A DNA stretch of 64,000 nucleotides from Ruegeria sp. THAF57. GTDB lineage: Bacteria; Pseudomonadota; Alphaproteobacteria; Rhodobacterales; Rhodobacteraceae. Within the stretch, counting starts at the first letter, position 1. Each line of letters starts with the position of its first letter. The notes beneath the pieces were generated by a model. That model was given only the letters and a program-made list of their open reading frames with translations. It was not told the DNA's origin and made no database searches. The position numbers and the translations under genes are program-made. Positions 58,709 to 64,000 of the stretch are shown here, piece after piece. The stretch is taken from contig NZ_CAIWNQ010000003.1 of NCBI RefSeq assembly GCF_903914075.1, positions 434,001 through 498,000 on the forward strand. Direction: 5' to 3'.

Positions 58709-60532
58709 ATGAGACGAGCAGCCCCTATGCATTCTGATGATATGTCCGAGATCGACGAGCAACGATCCGGTTTGCGCACGATCCGCAAGGTCGCGCCCTA
58801 TCTTTGGCCCGAGGATGAACCTTGGGTAAAGCGACGTGTTGTACTGGCAATGGGAATGCTGGTGCTGGCAAAGCTCATCGCGGTCTATACGCCGATTCTC
58901 TATAAAGGCGCGGTCGATGGTCTGGCGGGTGAGGGGGTGCCACCGCTGGCGTTGGGTGCTGTTGGTTTGACCGTTGCCTATGGCGTGGCCCGGATGATGA
59001 CTGTCGGCTTTCAACAGCTACGCGATGCGGCCTTTGCGCCTGTCGGTCAACGCGCGCTGCGCGCCTTGGCGCTTGAGACGTTCAGGCATATTCACCAGCT
59101 TTCGATGCGCTATCACGTCACGCGCCGGACCGGGGGCCTTAGCCGGATTATCGAACGGGGTGTAAAGGGCGTTGAGTTCCTGTTGCGGTTTCTGCTGTTT
59201 TCCATTGGTCCCCTGATCCTTGAACTGTTGTTGGTCGCGATCATCCTGATGTGGCTGTTCGATGTCTGGTATCTTGTGGTCGTGGCCGTCACGATCGCCC
59301 TGTATATCTGGTTTACCTTCGCGGTCACCGAATGGCGCGTGAAGCTGCGCCGCGAGATGAACGATCAGGATACCGAGGCCAATCAACGCGCCATCGACAG
59401 CCTTCTGAACTTTGAAACGGTCAAGTATTTCAACGCGGAAACGCGCGAAGCGGAACGCTATGATGTGTCGATGAAGGCGTATGCGGGCGCTGCGCTCAAG
59501 ACGGCCTATTCGCTGGCGTTCCTGAATTTCGGACAGTCTTTCCTGATCACCTGTGGCCTGATCGGCGTTATGGTTCTGGCGGCCATCGGCGTGCAAAATG
59601 GCACCCTGACCGTTGGTGACTTCGTGATGGTGAACGCCTATATGATCCAGATTACCGTACCTTTGAACTTTCTGGGTACGGTCTACCGGGAAATCCGTCA
59701 GGCCCTTGTTGATATGGGCCAAATGTTCGACTTGCTGGAGCAGCCCGCCGAAGTCACGGACAAACCTGACGCGCCGGATGTGGTGGTTTCAGGGGGCGAG
59801 GTGACGTTAGAGGATGTCCGCTTTGGCTATGACGCGGATCGGGAAATCCTGAAGGGGGTTTCGCTAACCGTTCCGGCCGGTCAAACGGTGGCGATTGTCG
59901 GGGCAACGGGTTCTGGCAAGTCCACGATTGGCCGCTTGCTGTTCCGATTCTACGACGTAACCGGCGGAACACTAAGGATTGATGGGCAGGATGTACGCGA
60001 TGTGTCCCAAGACAGTTTGCACGCGGCCATAGGCGTCGTGCCGCAAGATACCGTTCTGTTCAATGACACCATCGGCTATAACATTGCTTATGGACGTGAC
60101 AATGCCACGCAAGACGACGTGGAAGCGGCGGCCAAGGCGGCGCAGATCCATGACTTCATCATTACTTTGCCCGAAGGTTATGACACCAAGGTTGGTGAGC
60201 GTGGTCTGAAATTGTCAGGCGGTGAAAAGCAACGCGTCGGGATCGCGCGGACGTTGCTCAAGAACCCGCCAATCCTGTTGCTGGATGAGGCGACATCGGC
60301 GCTGGACACTGACACCGAAAAGGACATTAAGGACGCCTTGGCGCGCGCGGGTGAAGGGCGAACCGTCATTACAATCGCTCACCGGCTCAGCACTATTGCC
60401 GAGGCGGATCGTATCGTCGTTCTGGAGCGCGGTGAGATCATCGAACAAGGCACACATGATGAGTTGCTAGAGCAAAACGGGCGCTATGCCCAATTGTGGA
60501 ACCGGCAGCAAAACGACTTGGAAGCCGCGTAG
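58709..60532 (+). CDS. Atm1/HMT1-type ABC exporter, half-transporter
   Basis: A 607-residue half-transporter, working as a homodimer. Six membrane helices lie in residues about 40-330; RYHVTRRTGGLSRIIERGVK and FNAETREAERYDVSMKAYAG are the hallmark of the Atm1/ABCB7 group. The nucleotide-binding domain has Walker A IVGATGSGKSTIGRLL, signature LSGGEKQRVGIARTLL, Walker B ILLLDEATSALD and H-loop TIAHRLSTI. These proteins export glutathione-linked sulfur or metal conjugates for Fe-S assembly or detoxification. The start at 58709 or 58727 is undecided. It ends at a strong terminator. Confidence 0.9.
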   Translation: MRRAAPMHSDDMSEIDEQRSGLRTIRKVAPYLWPEDEPWVKRRVVLAMGMLVLAKLIAVYTPILYKGAVDGLAGEGVPPLALGAVGLTVAYGVARMMTVGFQQLRDAAFAPVGQRALRALALETFRHIHQLSMRYHVTRRTGGLSRIIERGVKGVEFLLRFLLFSIGPLILELLLVAIILMWLFDVWYLVVVAVTIALYIWFTFAVTEWRVKLRREMNDQDTEANQRAIDSLLNFETVKYFNAETREAERYDVSMKAYAGAALKTAYSLAFLNFGQSFLITCGLIGVMVLAAIGVQNGTLTVGDFVMVNAYMIQITVPLNFLGTVYREIRQALVDMGQMFDLLEQPAEVTDKPDAPDVVVSGGEVTLEDVRFGYDADREILKGVSLTVPAGQTVAIVGATGSGKSTIGRLLFRFYDVTGGTLRIDGQDVRDVSQDSLHAAIGVVPQDTVLFNDTIGYNIAYGRDNATQDDVEAAAKAAQIHDFIITLPEGYDTKVGERGLKLSGGEKQRVGIARTLLKNPPILLLDEATSALDTDTEKDIKDALARAGEGRTVITIAHRLSTIAEADRIVVLERGEIIEQGTHDELLEQNGRYAQLWNRQQNDLEAA

Positions 60533-60558
60533 TATTCTTGTGCGGGGCATAAAGAAAA

Positions 60559-60582
60559 GGGGGCCGGTTCTTGACCGGCCCC
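60559..60582. terminator. Bidirectional terminator between ABC exporter and RND gene
   Basis: GGGGCCGGT (60560-60568) and ACCGGCCCC (60574-60582) form a perfect 9-bp stem with a 5-base loop, flanked by AAAGAAAAG and TTCTGATT. The two neighbouring genes converge on it. Confidence 0.82.
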
Positions 60583-60589
60583 TTCTGAT

Positions 60590-63500
60590 TCATTCGGCTG
60601 CTTTGAGAGGAGAGCCCGGCGGTGCATCCGGTGTGCGATCCGTTTCGGGCTCTACCGTCCATGGTTCTTCGGTCCAGATCACCTCGGTGGCTTGCGCCTG
60701 GCGCGCCGCTTTTCCGATGGCCATGTCCTGCGCGACCTGACTGGATCGACCCGCTGTTGCGCGTGCCAGAAGTTTGCCCAACCAGATCGTATAGGTCGAA
60801 ACCCACACGCGCAGCGCCAGGAAAGAAGGCGTTACGATCAGGGTCAGAACGGTCGCAATGCCAAGTCCGAACACCACCGCCGTTGCAAGCTGTTTCCACC
60901 ACAATGCGGTGGGGCTGTTGATGGAATAGCCTCCGTTGATGAAGTCGAGCGAAAGGCCGAACATCATCGGTGTCAGGCCTGCCATCGTGGTCAGGGTGGT
61001 CAGCAGAACCGGGCGAATGCGGGCTTCGGCGGTGCGCACAATGGCCTCAATCCGCGGCATATAGCGGCTGTATTCCTGATAGGTGTCAATCAGGACAATA
61101 TTGTTGTTCACCACAATTCCCGCGAGGGCCACAATCCCCGTTCCGGTCATGATGATCGAAAACGGCTGTTGCATGACCAGCATCCCGATCAGGACCCCGG
61201 TGGTCGAAAGAACAACCGCCAAAAGGACAAGAACGGAATTGTAGAACGAGTTGAACTGCGCCAACAGGATGACAAACATCAGACCCAAGGCCCCGGCAAA
61301 GGCGTTCATGAGGAACGCGCCGGATTCTTCCTGATCTTCCTGATCACCGGTCCATTCCCAGCTTACCGCGCTGCCAAGCGGATCGGTTTCAAGCCATTCC
61401 GTCAGGACTGCGATCCGTTCATTGGGATTGATTGGCGCGATGCGCGCGTCGCCCGAGGCGATCTGCGATCTAACCTGTTCGGCGTCCAATACTCCGGTTG
61501 TCTTTACAACCTCGTATTCGGATCCGTTCGGTCCGGTGACGGTCGCACCTTCGGGTGTTGCGTCGTCGGTCAACTCTCTGACGACGGCCACACGCTCTTC
61601 CGATCCATCAGCAGCTTCTATGATCACCTTGCTCAGGCCGGGCTCTACGTCGGCTTTGACATCGTAATACCGCTGCTGATTCACGCGGTCGATCTGGGCC
61701 AGTTTCGCCACGGGCTTGCGGGTGACAAAGTTCGACAAGGGCACAAGACCATCCGGCGTTCGGACCTTGAGGGTATCGAGGGTCGAAAGAACGCGGTCTT
61801 CGTCGGGCAGGCGGACGCGGATTTCAATCTCTTCATCCACGTTTTCCGGGCGCATTTCACCCAGCAAAAGCCCACGTGTCACCAACTGAACCATGGCGCC
61901 GACCGTGGCGACATCGGCGCCAAAACGACCTGCCTTGGCCACATCGACGTCAATCTGCCAATCAATGCCGGGCAGGGGAAGCGTGTCTTCGATCTTGATC
62001 AGGCCGGGTGTGTTATCAAACACATCGCGTGCGGCCAGTGTTGCCGCGGTCAGCTCTTCCCAGCCATCGCCCTTGATGCGCAGATGGACCGGTTTGGCCG
62101 AAGCCGGACCTTGGGACAGGGGCAGAATCTCGACAATTATGCCCGGAATCTCGGCTAGTTCCGCGTTTAGCTGATCCAGCACGAAATCGCCGTCATAGTC
62201 TGGCGCAACAGTTTGCCGATCGACAAGCCCACCGAGGATGGGTTCGGACACGTTCGGCCGATCTTCCCATGGAATGATTTCAAACTGTACGCGACCAACC
62301 GTGTCAGCGGGTGCCTGTGCACCGCCATTATTCTGGCTTAGGCCACCTTCGCCAGCGAAGGAAAAGACATTGATAACCGCAGGGTGCGCGCTGATGATTT
62401 CTTCGGCGGCCAGCACCATCTCGTCTTTTTCCGCCAATGAGATGTTGCCGCGCGCTCTGACATATGCCGTTGCTTGCTCAGGCTCATTCTCGACGAAAAA
62501 CTCTACGCCGCGGTTGTTGCTGCCATAGATGGACATGACCGTGACAACCGCAAATCCGACGGCGACAATAGACACGATCGGCATGATCGGATTGCCAACG
62601 AGGAACTTGATGACGTGGCCAAAAGGTGTGTGTTCGCGGACCGTGTGTACATGCTGATCCGGGGTGCGCTCGATCTTGGCCGCGCTCAGGGTCACGGACC
62701 CGGCAAACGCGCCAAGGATAAACAACAGCGCACCAAAGAGCATTCCACCCGGCGTTCCCGCAGGCAGCAGATAGGCCGGGTTTAGAACCTGCATTGCCCC
62801 CAGGAAGATCATATAAAGCGACGGGGGCACCATCACGACACGCAGCCACCACGGGGTGCGCGCTTTCAGCCATTCAGAAGAATGGTCGAAGAAACGGCTC
62901 AGCCGCCCGGAAACACCGCCCATAACGGGTAGATAGATCAGGGCCACGATCAACGACGCAGACAGAACGAAGATCAGCGTGACGGGCAGCATTCCCATGA
63001 ACTCACCCGGAACACCGGGCCAGAACAGCATGGGAAGAAAGGCGCAGAGCGTTGTCGCCGTGGACGACACGATAGGCCAGAACATCCGCTGCGCCGCCTC
63101 GACATAGGCGTGCATCGGGCCAACACCTTCCTTGATGCGCTTGTCGGCGTATTCCACAACAACGATCGCCCCATCGACTAGCATACCCACCGCCAGGATC
63201 AGGCCGAACATCACGATGTTGGAAATACTGACGCCCATCACGGCGAGGAAGGCAAAGCACAGCAGGAACGATGTCGGGATAGCAAAGCCCACCAGCAGCG
63301 CCGCGCGCGTGCCCAGCGACGCCAGAACCACGATCATCACCAGTGCAATGGCCGTTAGGACCGAACCTTCAAGTTGGCTGACCATTGAACCCACGATGCG
63401 GCTTTGGTCATTCGACGTGCCCAGTTCGATCGCAGCCTGCATCTCGGGCGGCCACTTGGCCTGCGCTGCGGCAATGGTCGTTTTGACAGCCTCGACCGTG

Positions 63501-64000
63501 TCGATCAGGTTGTAACCTTTGCGCTTGACCACTTGCAGGGCGATGGTGGGCTCACCGTTAAAGCGAGCCGTGCCTTCGCGATCTTCGAAAGTATAGTTGA
63601 TCTGCGCCAGTTCGCCCATCGTGACGACCCGGTCTCCATTGACCTTGACCGGCAGGTCATAGACGTCTTGCGCGGTTTTGAAGGACGAGGGGATCTTGAC
63701 CGAAAATGTCCCTTGCTCGGTCTCGACTTCACCCGCTGCGATAAGCTGGTTGTTGTTTTGGACGACGTTGATCAGCTCGGCTGCGGTGACGTTGTACGCT
63801 TCGAGCCGAAGCGGGTCGATGATAACCTCAAGCAGTTCATCACGATTGCCCGCAATCCCTGCCTCAAGAACCGAATCCAGCGATTCAAGCTCGTCCTGCA
63901 AGTCTTTGGCGACGCGGGCCATTGTGCGTTCCGGCACGGCCCCGGTCAGGTTGACGATGACGATCGGGAATTCCGAGAAGTTGATCTCGAACAGCGAATA
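60590..64000 (-). CDS. RND efflux transporter permease, 5' end outside window
   Basis: About 1136 residues of an AcrB/MdtB-type resistance-nodulation-division pump; the frame is open to base 64000, where it reads YSLFEINFSEFPIVIVNLTG, so the start lies beyond the edge. Periplasmic porter domains alternate with two sets of membrane helices. GLILAVGMLVDGAIVVVEYA holds the proton-relay Asp in helix 4, and VALAGIVVNNNIVLIDTYQE is the matching segment in the second half. The long helical insert LRVVMVPPSLYMIFLGAMQV between halves is unusual. Such permeases work with a membrane-fusion protein, probably encoded next door off the window. Confidence 0.92.
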   Translation of the reverse strand, partial: YSLFEINFSEFPIVIVNLTGAVPERTMARVAKDLQDELESLDSVLEAGIAGNRDELLEVIIDPLRLEAYNVTAAELINVVQNNNQLIAAGEVETEQGTFSVKIPSSFKTAQDVYDLPVKVNGDRVVTMGELAQINYTFEDREGTARFNGEPTIALQVVKRKGYNLIDTVEAVKTTIAAAQAKWPPEMQAAIELGTSNDQSRIVGSMVSQLEGSVLTAIALVMIVVLASLGTRAALLVGFAIPTSFLLCFAFLAVMGVSISNIVMFGLILAVGMLVDGAIVVVEYADKRIKEGVGPMHAYVEAAQRMFWPIVSSTATTLCAFLPMLFWPGVPGEFMGMLPVTLIFVLSASLIVALIYLPVMGGVSGRLSRFFDHSSEWLKARTPWWLRVVMVPPSLYMIFLGAMQVLNPAYLLPAGTPGGMLFGALLFILGAFAGSVTLSAAKIERTPDQHVHTVREHTPFGHVIKFLVGNPIMPIVSIVAVGFAVVTVMSIYGSNNRGVEFFVENEPEQATAYVRARGNISLAEKDEMVLAAEEIISAHPAVINVFSFAGEGGLSQNNGGAQAPADTVGRVQFEIIPWEDRPNVSEPILGGLVDRQTVAPDYDGDFVLDQLNAELAEIPGIIVEILPLSQGPASAKPVHLRIKGDGWEELTAATLAARDVFDNTPGLIKIEDTLPLPGIDWQIDVDVAKAGRFGADVATVGAMVQLVTRGLLLGEMRPENVDEEIEIRVRLPDEDRVLSTLDTLKVRTPDGLVPLSNFVTRKPVAKLAQIDRVNQQRYYDVKADVEPGLSKVIIEAADGSEERVAVVRELTDDATPEGATVTGPNGSEYEVVKTTGVLDAEQVRSQIASGDARIAPINPNERIAVLTEWLETDPLGSAVSWEWTGDQEDQEESGAFLMNAFAGALGLMFVILLAQFNSFYNSVLVLLAVVLSTTGVLIGMLVMQQPFSIIMTGTGIVALAGIVVNNNIVLIDTYQEYSRYMPRIEAIVRTAEARIRPVLLTTLTTMAGLTPMMFGLSLDFINGGYSINSPTALWWKQLATAVVFGLGIATVLTLIVTPSFLALRVWVSTYTIWLGKLLARATAGRSSQVAQDMAIGKAARQAQATEVIWTEEPWTVEPETDRTPDAPPGSPLKAAE

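Noticed and set aside
60692..62158. 488-codon plus frame
   Set aside because: Antisense to the RND permease and without recognisable motifs.

Overview
The gene content points to a marine alphaproteobacterium of the Roseobacter group (Rhodobacteraceae, Ruegeria/Phaeobacter-like). This is inference from families and layout, not from a 16S gene: class I PHB synthase with a PhaR-type regulator, heterotetrameric sarcosine oxidase, CcmI, a gamma-glutamylpolyamine-type glutamine synthetase cluster, and dusA used as an integration site. No rRNA, complete tRNA or CRISPR array was seen.

Layout. 1-4.4 kb is a decayed accessory stretch: a broken GNAT gene, one intact acetolactate-synthase-like gene, and the wreck of a tyrosine integrase with two small HTH genes. 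4.8-8.6 kb holds three alpha/beta hydrolases, an M15-like protein and a DUF6151 protein. 8.6-13.1 kb is the PHB module phaZ <- -> phaC-phaP-phaR, with three matches to CTGCnnnGCAG in front of phaZ/phaC and phaP. 13.1-19.2 kb is a PuuA/PuuB/PuuD-like polyamine-nitrogen cluster whose two promoter regions share the palindrome AATTTGATCAAATT. 19.3-22.7 kb is a two-subunit molybdenum oxidoreductase, divergent from a TetR regulator, with two nearly identical operators between them.

22.9-42.4 kb is the centrepiece: a genomic island of about 19.5 kb inserted into dusA. The original dusA start and its first 31 codons remain at 22820-22912. A complete dusA with a replacement N-terminus lies at 42356-43360. 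A 31-bp direct repeat (29/31 identical, exact 17-bp core) marks both junctions. The right end keeps only a short integrase stump, three GTGTGCAAT repeats and the 3' part of a tRNA-Val. The left end carries debris: an SNase-like nuclease, a chain of five very short ATGA-overlapping genes (two with in-frame stops) and a frameshifted DUF4114 gene. The cargo is a myo-inositol catabolic unit: IolG, ABC transporter (binding protein, permease, single-domain ATPase), IolD, IolE, a PhyH-type dioxygenase, IolB, then IolC-IolB2-IolJ on the other strand, two more Gfo/Idh/MocA dehydrogenases and a LacI repressor. Four near-identical TTGCAAyCGGTTGCAA sites sit at the promoters and give a self-contained regulon. 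No methylmalonate-semialdehyde dehydrogenase (IolA) is present, so the last step must be encoded elsewhere.

42.4-64 kb is core-like: dusA, a TauE/SafE exporter, a possible 2OG dioxygenase, a tandem SpoIIAA-like protein, ccmI-ruvX-DUF1289, the sarcosine oxidase operon soxBDAG with a tandem TGTCGC promoter element, an FkbM methyltransferase, Fe/Mn superoxide dismutase, a metallophosphoesterase, a host-attachment-family protein, a LOG-family hydrolase, a LysM protein, an Atm1-type ABC exporter, and an RND transporter that runs off the right edge.
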